64,000 nt of DNA, taken from NCBI GenBank assembly GCA_905221605.1, contig CAJNDS010000335.1, forward strand, positions 348,703 through 412,702, given 5' to 3'. Made by a program: the position numbers and the translations under genes. Origin of the DNA: Symbiodinium natans. Its lineage: Eukaryota; Sar; Dinophyceae; Suessiales; Symbiodiniaceae. This document shows positions 12,501 through 27,000 of the stretch, in pieces; the stretch's first letter is position 1, and the number at the start of each line of letters is the position of its first letter. A model generated the notes under the pieces. The model was given only the letters and a program-made list of their open reading frames with translations, had not been told where the DNA came from and ran no database searches.

Positions 12501-15500
12501 TAGGCTTTCGGGCTACTCTAACCCAGGGATATCTTTAGCGCGACAAGCCATCGGATTCCGGATGCAGAGTGCTTAGAGCATTCAGGCTTCATTGTAGGGT
12601 TTAGGCGTTTAGGTTTAGAGCTTAGGGTTTACGAGTTTAAGGTTTCGGAGCTCAGGGTTTCTCATCTGAGTCGAAAAGGGCCTGACCGGCATGATGCTAA
12701 TAGTCCGTGTGCAGATACTGAAGTATACTCATATATGCATGACACATACTTGTGGAAAGTCATAAACCATCGACAAACAGAATGGCTCCTAAATTGTCAA
12801 TATGATGATGATGATGATGATGATGACGATGATGATGAGGATGATTCGGATTATGATTCTGGTTCTGATTGGGAATGCTATTACAATGGCTGTTGTTACG
12901 CATAAGAGTTTTAGTATTTTGATATGCTAATGAATATTTGCTATTTGTTTAGGGCTTAGGGTTTCGGCGACTCTGCACGACGCCACCGTGTTCAACGCGT
13001 CAGTGCACAATAATGAGCACCCCAAACCCTTCACCGCGAACCCTGAACCCTGAGGCATACTTCCTAAGGGTAGTTGCATGGTCCCTTAGTATCTTGAAAG
13101 GTGCCCGTTATATACCTCTTATGTACCCTATACAACCCAAGGGCCCATAAAAGGGAGGTAAGGGACCATGCCATATATTAACAGGCCCATGGAACTGCCC
13201 TTAGATTCTTGCTAGCCCAGCAAGCTTGCCGTTATGAGGGCCTTTCTTGTGGTTGGTGGCGTGTCATAGGGGAACCCGGAAACCCAAAAAGGGCGAAAGG
13301 GTACAACTGGACTACCAAGCAGATCACGTGTGTCTTGGCTTAATTCTTCGATCTTGCGTGTTAGGGTATAGGGTATGGGGTTTGGGGTTTGGGGTTTAGG
13401 GGTTAATTTGAGAGCTCTGACTTCTAAGTCCCGCGTTGTAGGACTTGGTTTAGAGTTGAGGGCTTCGAAACCCCTCATATGGTCACGTCTCCACAATATG
13501 GTCCTATTTGGGTCCTCCTTTACAAGGCTGCCCCTAATATTTAGGGTACCCCCCATCATATTGAGAAGTGTCCATATATAGATATATTTTATCGCGAGTT
13601 TTCAGGTGGACACCCCGCCTCCAGCTGAACCAGCCCAGACAGTCCCTGTCCGATCTCCTCGTCAGGATCAACAGGCCATCAGGTTGACCAGGGCTTCGGG
13701 TTTAGGAGTTCAGGTTAGGGTTTCGGTCTCTTAATTGGGATTTAGGCCCTTACTAGGTCCCCCCCAGGCACCTTAACAAGGGGCCAGAATGCGGAACCTG
13801 TACGGCGCCGCAAGTCCACACCGGCATTTGCGTGCGCCTTCTGTTTACCTATGGAGTTGGCGTCATGCTGGCAGAAATCAAGGCCCAGGCACGTCTCCAT
13901 GCAGGTGCCAATGCACTCAGTGGCCATGCCCGGTCATGGGCGAACTGCAGGGGGGGAACGACAAGATTGTCGGCCATGACAGCTTGCTCGAGGTTCTCGG
14001 CCGAGACAAACGCCGGCGGCCACACCATTCTCGACCGCTCCTGCAAATCCATCACAATCGCCCCTTCATCTGCATTGGGCGGGGGGGCTCCGTTGTTTAA
14101 AGGGATTCGAGGGGAACCAAAGCAACCAAAGCAACTAAGAAGGCTAAGCTCCTACCAAAGTTCCTCAGGCCCGGCACCCAAAATCACCCAAGGAAACGCA
14201 AGCTTAAAACTTCAGAAGTTCAGGAATGTCTTCAAAGAGGCCATGAAGTTGAAACTCAGAACTTGCCCTACTAAGCCCCCCAAAACACTTTCCCCCTAAA
14301 CCCTAAACCCTGAAACTTATGAATTAGACCCCATTGCCCTACCTGGAGGTTCATGGGTACTGAACCGAGGTCACGCATAGGGAAACTGTAGTTATGATCG
14401 GTTACAGCGTTGTTTGTGGTACCTTACACCCTAAGCCCTAAACCCTAAACCCTAAACCCAAGGGTTTAGGTCTCAAGATGTTCAGCTCGCATTATGGCTG
14501 GCCCTGACATCGTCGCTGTCGGGCGTGATGGCTCAAAGGGTTCAAGGACTGGGGGTTAGGGCGCCCTAAACCCCAAACCCCATACCCTAAACCCTAAACC
14601 CTAAACCTTGACAGCCTTCAACCTGCCGCGGGCTCCTGTATGCAGTTGAAGGGCAGGTACAACCTGACGCGTCAGAGCTACGGGCGCGGGAGGTTCAGCC
14701 CCAATCGTCGAGGTTTAGGGGTTAGGGTTTGGGGTTGAGGGTTGAGGCTTGAGGGTTGAGGTTTAGGGTTGAGGGTTGAGGGTTTAGGGTTTAGGGCTAG
14801 TGTTCAAGGCTTAGGGTTTTGGGATTCAGAATTCAAGGTTCTCTGTGCCAAGGGGCGCTGCGGTGCGGCGCTACTTACATCGCATCCCATTTGGAGGTAC
14901 GGTACCTAGAACCCAACTTCTGACCCACTCAGAAGCCCCTTAAGGACCCTCATGGGGTTATCACTGGGTTATAAGTTCACTTATCATTATTAGGTTCAGA
15001 AGTACCACGACCCTCTAAGTGGCTGCGCCAGGTCCCTAAGCCCTTAACCCTGAACCCTGAACCCGAAGCCCTACACCCTAGACCCTGAACCTGGCAGAGT
15101 TGTATCAAGAGACTCGGCGATCCCGTTACCGGAGGTCATTTCCCAAACTCGCAAGAGGGATCCGAATATGAAGGGGCGTATTCCCTTATCAAGTGAGCTT
15201 CTGGGGTCCAAGGGTTCAGGGATCTGGGTGGTTAGGGTTTAGGGTTTAGGATTTAGGGTTTAGGGTTGGGATGTTCCCCCTTAGACTAACAGTCCTTAAT
15301 AGGCATCATAACGGGGGGCACTATAGTCCCGATTAAGAACAGTTAGTATGAGGGGGAACAGCCCAAGTTTAGGGCATTGTAGGGGCTTCTGTTGGGGTTG
15401 ATAAAATGGCTCCCCAAAACCCAGGGGTACAAACAAAGGGTCCAAGGTAACCCTAAACCTCTCTATCACATATATATTTAAACCCTATAGTCCTTCGTGG

Positions 15501-18500
15501 CTAAGGGTCATTTCTTCGTGGCGAAGGGCCATTTCTTCGTGGCTAAGGGTCATTTCTTCGTGGCTAAGGGCAATTTCTTCGCTAAGGGCCATTTCTTCGT
15601 CGCTAAGGGCAATTTCTTGGTCGCTAAGGGCCATTTCCTGGGTGCTAAGGGCCATTTCTTCGTGGCTGAGGGTCATTTCTTCGTGGCTAAGGGTAATTTC
15701 CTTCGTGGCTAAGGGTCATTTCTTCGTGGCCAAGGGCCCCCCCCCCCCCCCCCCCCCCCCTCCCCCCCCTCCCCCACCCACCCCCACCCCCCCCCCCCGT
15801 GTGCAGCTTAAATAGGGTCTATTTGGAAGCTGGGAATCGTATTTACAAGAGGAAAACAGGCCCCAAAACGTATACTTATTCACAAGAGCCATGTTCCAAA
15901 TAGACCCTATTTTAGGTCCTGTAGGGTTGCACAGACAGAATTTAATTCATTAAATTCCTTAATTTCCACTTTCCCCCTGGAATTTAAAGAATTTAATGAA
16001 TTAATTCAATTAATTCATTTATTTCCAAAGGGGGGCTGGAATTAATGGAATTAGTTGAATTAATTGAATTAATTGAATTAATTGAACCCCCCCCTTTGGA
16101 AATAAATGAATTAATTGAATTAATTGAATTAATTGAATTAATTGAATTAATTGAATAATTGGAATTAATTCAATTAATTCAATTAATTCCACCTCCCCTT
16201 TGGAAATAAATGAATTAATTGAATTAATTGAATTAGTTGAATTATTTCGATTAATTCAATTAATTCAATTAATTCAATTAATTCAATTAATTCAATTAAT
16301 TCAATTAATTCAATTAATTCAATTAATCAATTAATTCAATTAATTCAATTAATTCAATTAATTCAATTAATTCAATTAATTCAATTAATTCAATTAATTC
16401 NNNNNNNNNNNNNNNNNNNNNNNNNNNNNNNNNNNNNNNNNNNNNNNNNNNNNNNNNNNNNNNNNNNNNNNNNNNNNNNNNNNNNNNNNNNNNNNNNNNN
16501 GTGGGGGCTGGGGAATCCCCCCCATTTGGAAATAAATTAATTAATTGAATTAATTGAATTAATTCAATTAATTCAAATTAATTCCACCTCCCCTTTGGAA
16601 ATAAATGAGTTAATTGAATTAATTGAATTAATTCAATTAATTCAATTAATTCAATTAATTCATTTATTTCCAAAGGGGGGGGGTGGGGGCTGGGGAATCC
16701 CCCCCATTTGGAAATAAATGAATTACTTGAATTAATTGAATTAATTGAAATAATTGAATTAATTCAATTAATTCAATTAATTCCACCTCCCCTTTGGAAA
16801 TTAATTGAATTAATTGAATTAATTGAATTAATTGAATTAATTGAATTAATTGAATTAATTGAATTAACTGAATTAATTGAATTAATTGAATTAATTGAAT
16901 TAATTGAATTAATTCAATTAATTCAATTAATTCATTTATTTCCAAAGGGGAGGTGGAATTAATTGAATTAATTGAATTAATACCAAATGGGGGGTGGGGG
17001 CTGGGGAATCCTCCTCCCCCCAATACTAAACCACGAGCCCGGGCCTCCCCCCAATACTAAATCACGAGCCTGGGCTAAATGACGAGCCCGGGCCTCCAAA
17101 TTACGAGCCCGGCCTCTCCCCAATACTAAATCACGAGGTTGGGCCTCCCCCCAATACTAAATCACGAGCCCCGGGCCTCCCCGCAATACTAAATCACGAG
17201 CCCGGGCCTCCCCCCAAAACAAATTAACGAGCCCGGGCCTCCTCCCAATACTAAATCACGAGCCCTCCTCCCCCCAATACTAGGGCACAGTTTTTGCTCC
17301 AAAAAGTGACATCGCCAGCCCTGGTCCCTAAGATTTTGAGCTCATTTCTTGCCCCAAAGAGAAACATCGCAAGCCCTGGTCCCTAAGATTTTGGGTTCAT
17401 TTCTTGCCTGAAAGAGTAACATCGCAAGCCCTGGTCCCTAATATTTGGGGCCCAGTTTTTGCTCCAAAGAGTCAAAGCCCTGGGCCCTAAGATTTGGACC
17501 CGTTTTTGCTCCAAACAAGACCTGGTCTTCAGATTTGGGACCATGTCTTGTCCGGAAAATTTTTGCCTCCCAAAGAGTGACATCGCAAGCCCTGGGTCTT
17601 AAGATTTTGGGTTTCTTTTTGCTCGAAAAGAGTGACCATCGCAAGGCCTGGTCCCTAAGATTTTGGGTTCAAGTTTTCCTCCAAAGAGCCAAATCGCAAG
17701 CCCTGGTCCCTAAGATTTTCGGCTCAAGTTTTCCTCCAAACAGCCAAATCGCAAGCCTGGTCCCTAAGATTTTGGGTTCAAGTTTTCCTCCAAAGAGCCA
17801 AATCGCAAGCCCTGGTCCCTAAGATTTTGGGTTCAAGTTTTCCTCCAAAGGGCCAAATCGCAAGCCCTGGTCCCTAAGATTTTGGGTTCAAGTTTTCCTC
17901 CAAAGGGCCAAATCGCAAGCCCTGGTCCCTAAGATTGTGGGTCCAAGTTTTCCTCCAAAGAGCCAAATCGCAAGCCCTGGTCACTAAGATTTTGGGTTCA
18001 TTTTTTGGCTCAAGAGTGACATCGCAAGCCCTGGTGCACCCCCCCCTAAGATTTGGGGCCCCAGTTTTTTGCTCCAAAGTTGGGTACACATCAATCGCAA
18101 GCCCTGGTCCCTAAGATTTTGGGTTCAATTTTTGCTCCAAAGAGTCAAATCGCAAGCCCTGGTCCCTAAGATTTGGGGCCCAGTTTTTGCTCCAAAGAGT
18201 CCAATCGCAAGCCCTGGTCCCTAAGATTTTGGGCCAAGTTTTTGCTCCAAAGAGTCACATCGCAAGCCCTGGCCCCTAAGATTTGGGGCCCAGTTTTTGC
18301 TCCAAAGAGTGACATCGCAAGTCCTGGTCCCTAAGATTTTGGGTTCAATTTTTGGTCCCTAAGATTTTTGGTTCAATTTTTGCTCCAAAGAGTGACATCG
18401 CAAGCCCTGGTCCCTAAGATTTTGAGTTTGTTTGTTGCTCCAAAGAGTGACATCGCAAGCCCTGGTCCCTAAGCTTTGGGGCCCAGTTTTTGCTCCAAAG

Positions 18501-21500
18501 AGTCAAATCGCAAGCCCTGGTCCCTAAGATTTGGGGCACAGTTTTTGCTCAAATCGCAAGCCCTGCTCCCTAAGATTTTGGGCTCATTTCTTGCCCAAAA
18601 GAGTGACATCGCAAGCCCTGGTCCCTAAGATTTTGGGTTCAATTTTTGCTCCAAAGAGTCAAATCGCAAGCCCTGGTCCCTAAGATTTGGGGCCCAGTTT
18701 TTGCTCCAAAGAGTCCAATCGCAAGCCCTGGTCCCTAAGATTTTGGGCCCAGTTTTTGCTCCAAAGAGTCACATCGCAAGCCCTGGTCCCTAAGATTTTG
18801 GGCCCAGTTTTTGCTCCAAAGAGTCAAATCGCAAGCCCTGGTCCCTAAGATTTTGGGTTCAATTTTTGCTCCAAAGAGTGACATCGCAAGCTCTGGTCCC
18901 TAAGATTGGGGGCCCAGTTTTTGCTCCAAAGAGTGACATCGCAAGCCCTGGTCCCTAAGATTTTGGGTTCAATTTTTGCTCCAAAGAGTAACATCGCAAG
19001 CCCTGGTCCCTAAGATTTTGGGCCCAGTTTTTGCTCCAAAGAGTCACATCGCAAGCCCTGGTCCCTAAGATTTGGGGCCCAGTTTTTGCTCCAAAGAGTG
19101 ACATCGCAAGTCCTGGTCCCTAAGATTTTGGGTTCAATTTTTGGTCCCTAAGATTTTGGGTTCAATTTTTGCTCCAAAGAGTGACATCGCAAGCCCTGGT
19201 CCCTAAGATTTTGGGTTTGTTTTTTGCTCCAAAGAGTGACATCGCAGGCCCTGGTCCCTAAGATTTTGGGTTCATTGTTGCTCCAAAGAGTTACATCGCA
19301 AGCCCTGGTCCCTAAGATCTTGGGCCCAGTTTTTGCTCCGAAGAGTCAAATCGCAAGCCCTGGTCCCTAAGATTTTGGGTTCAATTTTTGCTTCAAAGAG
19401 TCAAATCGCAAGCCCTGGTCCCTAAGATTTGGGGCCCAGTTTTTGCGCCAAAGAGTCAAATCGCAAGCCCTGGTCCCTAAGATTTTGGGTTCATTTTTTG
19501 CTCCAAAGAGTGACGTCGCAAGCCCTTGTCCCTAAGATTTTGAGCCCAGTTTTTGGTTCAAAGAGTCAAATCGCAAGCCCTGGTCCCTAAGATTTTGAGT
19601 TCAATTTTTGCTCCAAAGAGTCAAACCGCAAGCCCTGGTCCCTAAGATTTGGGGCCCAGTTTTTGCTCCAAAGAGTAGCATCGCAAACGCTGCTCCCTAA
19701 GATTTTGGGCCCAGTTTTTGCTCCAAAGAGTCCAATCGCAAGCCCTGGTCCCTAAGATTTTGGGTTCAATTTTGCTCCAAAGAGTGACATCGCAAGCCCT
19801 GGTCCCTAAGATTTGGGGCCCAGTTTTTGCGCCAAAGAGTAAAATCGCAAGCCCTGGTCCCTTAGATTTTTGGGTCGACTTTTGCTCCAAAGAGTCAAAT
19901 CGCAAGCCCTGGTCCCTAAGATTTCGGGGTCGATTTGTGCTCCACAGAGTCAAATCGCAAGCCCTGGTCCCTAAGATTTCGGGGTCGATTTGTGCTCCAC
20001 GGAGTCAAATTGCAAGCCCTGGTCCCTAAGATTTTGGGCCCAGTATTTGCTCCAAAAGGTGAAATCGCAAGCCCCGGTCTTGAAGATTTTGGGCTCATTT
20101 CTTGCTCCAAAGAGTAACATCGCAAGCCCTGGTCCCTAAGATTTTGGAATCGATTTTTGCTCCAAAGAGTCAGATCGCAAGCCCTGGTCCTAAAATGTTG
20201 GGCTCAATTTTTGCTTTTCCCTTCTCTTCTGCTTCCTTTTAACTGATAAAACACAAGAAAGGAACTCATATGATAAAGCAGTGGAAAGGTAAGCAGAGGG
20301 TGACTCCTTGCGCGTGAGCCTTTCCATAATACTCCATCATATTCATCCTCTCGGCCTATCTCTTCTGTTCCTTTCCTTACTCTTCTCCTTCTCATAGTTC
20401 TTCCTTTTTGTTTTTCTCATTTCGAAAAGAAAGAGGGAAGGGAGAAACAAGGGAGAGAGAATAGATAAAGAAGAGTGCCATCTTCTCTGCGCCTTGTTTT
20501 GTCTCTCCCTCTTCTCTATTCATCTGTCTTCTATTCTCTTCCTTGCTCTTCCCATTAAATATGCAATCCTTGGTATCTCTCCTCTCTCCTTCTCTCTTCC
20601 TCCAACAGATGTGCTTTTGGATCGTTTTCTGCATCTTCAAGCGAGAAAAAAGGACACAGAATGCGATTAAAAGGGACGCCCATGTTGGATTGGCAGCAAG
20701 CCCAGCTGATGCTCATGATTCTCTCTCTTTCCCTACATATGGGCGATGGAACGGGTGTCCTTTTCAATCGTTTTCTGCATCTTCAAGAGAAAAAGGGACA
20801 CCCCACAAGAAGGAAAAGTAACATAAGAGATAGGGAGGGAAATTGAAGAACTCCTCATTGTACTTGGTCATTCCCTTTCCTCTCTTCTTATCTGCCCATT
20901 TTCTGTGCGCCTTGTTTTGTCTCCCCCTCTTCTCCCATCATCTCTCTTCTGGTCTTTTCTTTGCTCTTCCCATTAAAAATGCAACCCTTTTTATGTCTCC
21001 TCTCTCCTTCTCTCTCCCTCCTCTTCTCCTGTTCCCTTCTAAACGACAAAAACGCAAGAAAGGAAGAATAAGAGGGGAATGGAGGCCCTGTTCCTTTTCC
21101 TCTTTCAATGGATGGGGGAAGTGGGCGGAGTTGGCCCCTTGCCCGTACACCCTCCCCATGCTTCAGCAAACCCCTCCTCTCGCCCTATCGCCTCTGTTTT
21201 TTTTCCTTGTGCCCAAACGGAAAACGAAAACGGGTTCCTTTATATGTTCATTGTCCTTCCTTTTGTTTTTTTATTTCACAGGGAAAAGAACCAGAGAAGA
21301 GGAAGATAAGAACGAGAGGTGAGATGAAAACGGCACCATCTTCTCTTTGCCTTATTTTTGCACCTCCCTCTCCTGTCTTAATTTCTCTTCCACTCTTTTT
21401 TCCATTGCTCTTCCCATAATATTGCATTCCTTTTGATAACTCACAGGAAATTAAAATGGCCTCCTTGTTGTCTCTCCTCTCTCACTTCCCTTTCCCTTCT

Positions 21501-24044
21501 CTCCTTCTGTTTCCTTTTAATTTTAACTGATAAAACACAAGAAAGGAGCTTGTAAAATCAAGCAGTGGAAGGGTAAGCAGAAGGTGACTCCTTGTGCGTG
21601 GACCTTTGCCGTACTTCACCATACCCCTCTTTTCGGCCTATCTCTTCGGCTCTTTTCCTAACCCTTCTTCTTTTCATCTTTCTTTTTGTTTTTCTCATTT
21701 CGAAAAGACAGAGGGAACGGAGAGATAAGGGAGAGAGGATAGATAAAGAAGAGTACCATCTTCTTTGCGCCTTGTTTTGTCTCTCCCTCTCCTTTATTCA
21801 TCTCTCTTCTATTCTTTTCTTGGCTCTTCCCATGAAAATTGTGTTCCTCTTATCTTTCCCTCCTTCTCTCCCTTCTCTTCTCCTCACGAGAGCCTTCGAC
21901 TTTAGGATTGAGGAGAAAAAGAGAAGAGAAAAGAGGAACTACCTGGTTCTTGTTCCTGAGGCCTCCATAGTACGACTGACGTGACAGCAGCGTACCCTCG
22001 TGGAAACGTGTATGGCTATAAGAAAACCCGAGTCCCAGCTTCCAAATAGACCCTATTTAAGCCACCCACCCCCCCCCCCCCCCCCCCGCCCACCCCCCCC
22101 ACCCCCGCCACCCCCAACCCTTTTTCTTGTAATGCTCATCTTTGTGTGACGCAATGCGGATTTTAAAGAACGAATTTGTTCTGTAGCCGTAGTCTTCGTT
22201 GAAAAGAACTTTTGTATGCAGATACTTTATATGGTTTCTTAATGTTATGGGATTCTCTGGGTGGGTGGGTGTTATATCCAAGCCGTACATATAACACTAC
22301 CATAAAATTGCTCGATCCGGAGCTGCTGAAGCCTAAACCCTAAACCCTAAACCCCACACCCCAGGCCCTAGGGGCTGCAGAGACTTTTGCAAACCCATGG
22401 TCAACCTTGAGCTCTCGAAGCCGCCAAAGCCTGCACCTGCACTGCCCCCCTCCCTCCCAAAACGTATTTAAAGATAATCATTAGGATCAGCATATTTAAA
22501 GATAATAATGGGATAAGCATATTTAAAGATAATAATCAGACAAGCATATTTAAAGATAATAATAGGATAAGCATACTTAAAGACAATGATAGGATAAGCA
22601 TATTTAAAGATACTGATAGGATAAGCAATCTTAAGGCCATAGTCAGAATACTAGTAAGAAGAGTTCCCAAACAAGAAAACCAATATTCTTACACAAATAA
22701 TATAATACTTCATATTCTCGCTACTACACTAAAAAAAGGAAACAACAAACATCCTCTCAGGTTCAGGTTCTAGGACTAAAGGCTTCAAGCCTCATGCCAA
22801 CCCTCAACCCCTAAACCCAACCAAAACAGTCAATCCTCAATCCTAAACCCTAAACCCTAAACCCTAGACCCTAATCCCTGCAAACCCCTCAACCTCCAGG
22901 AGCTGTGAACTTGCGCACTCGCTTGGGCGGAGGCTTCTGAAGATTGCGGCACTGGTGGAGGCCCTCGATCCTCTCGATGCTGTTCTCCTGGCGACGAGGA
23001 GTGACATTTTCGAGGGTTTAGGGTTTAGGGTTTAGGGTTTAGGGTTTAGGGTTTAGGGTTTAGGGTTTAGGGTACTCTTAAAACTGCCAGAAGGGACTCC
23101 TAATCCGACTGCTTCTGCCCACGAAAACATCGGACCCGGATATCAACCCCAAATAGTAGGATTCCGTATGGTACAGACCCCAAGAAGGTACCCCGAACTT
23201 TAGCCCAAACTTCGGAAACCCCCATATCTTTCTATCTAGTGGACAAGTCAGCTCAGGGTCAACCTAGCTTGGCGATAAGGGGGACCCTGCTATACTTGGG
23301 GCATTGCGGCAGGTTCCCCGGTATACCTCAATGACCTTTGAACCCTCCATCATGACAGCCCCCCCCCCCTAAACCCTAAACCCTAAACCCTAAACCCTAA
23401 ACCCTAAACCCTAAACCCTACCATTAGTTACTGGGTTTTCGATCTCTGGGGCTCCACGTATGGGCCCTTAATTTGGGTCCCTTGCTATAGCCCCCCTAAA
23501 CCCTGAACCCTGAACCCTAAACCCTAAACCCTGATAGACACTATAGATAGTAAGGGCCCATACTACGGGGCCGGACGAAGGGCCCATGTTTCCAACCTTG
23601 GACGATCCCAAACCCTACAAACCCCCCTTGGGTTCAGGGTTCAGGGTTCAGGGTTTAGGGTTTAGGGTTTAGGGTGAAGTTGAGGGTGTTCGCCGAAGTG
23701 TGAGCCCGGAAGAATTTCGGAAGTCTTCCCCATCCCCATACTGTAGAAGGGACCTCATGAGCCCCTCCACGACACAGTCATGAGCTCAAAAATCTAAAAA
23801 CCTAAAACCCTAAGCCCTGAACCTAGCGCACTTTCGTGGGGGTTACGCCTTACGGCTTTAGGAACTCTTAGAGCAAAGGTTTCGGTCGCCAACCAAACGC
23901 CCTGTGGGTTTAGGGTTGGGATGCTACCCCTTTTACTAACAGTCCTTAATAGGGACTACAATAGAGTACTATAATTCCTATTCAGGACTGTTAGTACAAG
24001 GGGGAGCATCCCAACCCTAAACCCTAAACCCTGAACCGAAACCA

Positions 24045-24083
<39 letters not shown>

Positions 24084-27000
24084 AAAACATGGACAGGCCA
24101 CGTTCAGCAGCAGCCGTTCGAGTTCAACGCAGCGGTCGAGCCCTTCGATCTTCCGGATGTCCTTCCCGAGGTGGACACAGTCACAATAGGGTCGTTGAGG
24201 TCATAGGTTGGGGTGTCCTTATACTAACAGTCCTGAATAGGGACAATAAGGGGGGGGGGTACTATACGCCCTATTAAGGATTGTTAGTATAAGGGGGAAC
24301 ATCCCAGGTTATTGTAGGGTCTTGTAGGATTGTTGTTGGGATATTGAAGGCTTAAGGTGTTCTGTACATCGGTATGGCATTCGGTACATTCATACGAACT
24401 ACTCTATGAAAAGACTATTAACAAAGAGGTAGACTGCGTTCAAGGTTTAGTTGGCCGAAAGGGAACCGACCCTATATCCTAACTAATTTCTGAACCCTGA
24501 GCTCCAAGACCCTCATTCCATATACCCCTTACCTCAAACCCTAAACCCCACAAAAGTCCTAAGCTACAAACCTTAGCATGCTAACTTTGAACCCTAAGCC
24601 CGAAGCCCAGTAACCCTAAACCCTAAACTGTAAAGTGTAAACCCTAAACCCTAAACCAAAAACCCTGAACACTGAACCCGAAACCCTAAACCCTAAACCC
24701 CAACCCTCAACCTCGGAAGCGCCAAAACCCTGTGGTGGTGAGGGAGGGCAAGTTCGCATGCCGCATGCAGTTGGGCAGGCGCATGTCTTTACCCATACCC
24801 GTGCTTGGAGGTTTAGGGTTTAGGGTTTAGGGTTTAGGGTTTAGGGTTTAGGGTTTAGGGTTTAGGGTTTAGGGTTTAGGGCTTGTAACCCAACAATAAC
24901 TGTACTTATATCCCGCTTATAAGACCCTTAAGTGCCGTAATATGGATTTCACCATACGAAGTACCATGAACCTCCAAGTGGGAGGGGGCTTTAGGAGAGT
25001 AGGCTTGGGGTGTAGCATTGGCTTGCCTCCTTGTGTCAGGTTGCCTCTACAGGTTCCTGAAGATCTTCCTTGACAGTCTTCCTAGTTGTCCAGTAACCTG
25101 GGGGAATTAAAGGTTAACCTTTGGGATTATGAGGGATTACACTACCCCAAAAAGGTTTAAGGCTACCTACTCTACTACTATAGGTTTTAAGGTTTTGAGG
25201 GTTCAGGTTTTAGGATTTGCGGCCGGAGAACCTTCCCAATGCGTCATTGTGACCCCCATCCGTTCCAGGTTGCTAAGGCTGCTAACTAAACGCCGACAGC
25301 CCCAGCCTACCTAAACCCTAAACCCTAAACCAGCCTACCGGGTAAAAATGTTCAGAGTACGAAGCTGGAGGCTCTTCTTCTTCCTCGATCCTCCGAGGGG
25401 TCGAATTCTCGTGCCCTAAACCCTAAACCCTAAACCCTAAACCCTGAACCCTAAACCCTAAACCCTAAACCCTAAACCCGAAACCCTAAACCCTAAACCC
25501 TAAACCCTAAACCCTAAACCCTAAACCCTAGACCCTAAACCCCAAACCTAACCCCTATCCCTAAACCCTAAACCCATTGAGGCTCAAGAGGGCCAATGTA
25601 AAACATCCCGATTTTTTCCCTCTGGGGCTCCCTGGCTTCCCCACAAGATGGGTTTAGGGGAAAAAGTTTAGGGTTTAGGGTTTAGGGTTTAGGGTTTAGG
25701 GTTTAGGGTTTAGGGTCAGCTACTTGGAGACTCATGGTACTTACGAACCGTTACTGACTGACCTGTACTCGTTACCCACTTATGACCCTATTTAACTTCT
25801 CCACAGCGAATGCTTTCACCATGTCGTCCCCCGTAGTGTCTTTCTCCGAGCGCTGCAGTTGGGGACTCTTTTTGCGCAACTCCTGTTCCATCCCATCGTC
25901 GACGGTCGAGCGAAGCACCCCCTTGAGGATGGCACAGGCCCCTTTTTTCCTGACTTGTGTCCATGGGTGATGACATGCTCTTTCAGCCTTGAAATGACTT
26001 TGCCATCTTCCCACATGCGTCCGAGGACACCCGTGTCTCTCCCCTTCGAACCCGCTCCACCATCCTCATCCAGAAGGCGGGAATGAGTCCTCTTGTAAAT
26101 AAGGGGGATTTACGTGGGTGATAAGTACAGATACCCTACTTTGGAGTAGACCCTGGAAGAAAAGGTATATACTTCTTGGGTAGAAGTAGGTATAATAGGA
26201 ACCCAGAACCCAAAAAAACATCAAAGTATAGTACTCCAAAGCCCAGGCTACAATTGGGGAAGTACCATGAACCTCCCAGTATGAAAAGTAATTGCACTCC
26301 CTTTTGATTTTCGCCCTAACCCCTACACCCTAAACCCTAAACCGTTAAACCCTAAACCCTAAACCCTAAACCCTAAACCCTAAACCCTAAACCCTAAACC
26401 CTAAACCCTAAACCCGAAACCCTTCTGGCCTCATATCCTCAGCCCCAAGACCCCCAAACGCCTAACCTAAGGCCTTCAAAACCCCGAAAGTTGAATCCAA
26501 AACCTCCACCGGAAGTGAGGGAAGGTGCGTCCTGCTGGATGAGGCAAACCTCAGCTGTGGGTTTAGGGTTTAGGGTTTAGGGTTTAGGGTTTAGGGTTTA
26601 GGGTTTAGGGTTTAGGGTTTAGGGTTTAGGGGCTGGACTACATTTTGGAAAGAGAAAACCAAGGGACTAAATGCGGCCCCCTTATCAGGGATCCTTAGGG
26701 GGCATTTCGGGGTTGTTTGGGGGCTACTTAGGTATATTCCTAAACCCCAAACCCCAAACCCTAAACCCTAACCCCTAAACCCCCAAACCCTAAACCCTAA
26801 ACCCCTAGCCCCTAAACCCTAAACCAGAACTGCGAGCGCTGCGTGGAGGGGGGGGGGGGTGGGGTGCACCACGGCTCTTAAGCCCTTCCCGCTTGCAGTA
26901 TGGGTCCATTAGGGTTTAGGGTTTAGGGTTTAGGGTTTAGGGCTTAGGGTTAAAGTTTTAGTGGTGGTTTTCGGTTATGGGGGTTGACATGGATTTTCGA

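Noticed and set aside
15485-16962. Repeat peptides such as VAKGHFF and ELIELI
   Set aside because: Products of 21-bp and AATT repeats without stop codons; open on both strands.
17383-20125. Several 60-125-codon frames
   Set aside because: Translations of the 55-bp satellite.
22406-22436. Minus-strand segment CRLWRLRELK between good splice signals
   Set aside because: The exon at 14636 gives the expected continuation NLQK-LYLPFN; this one does not.
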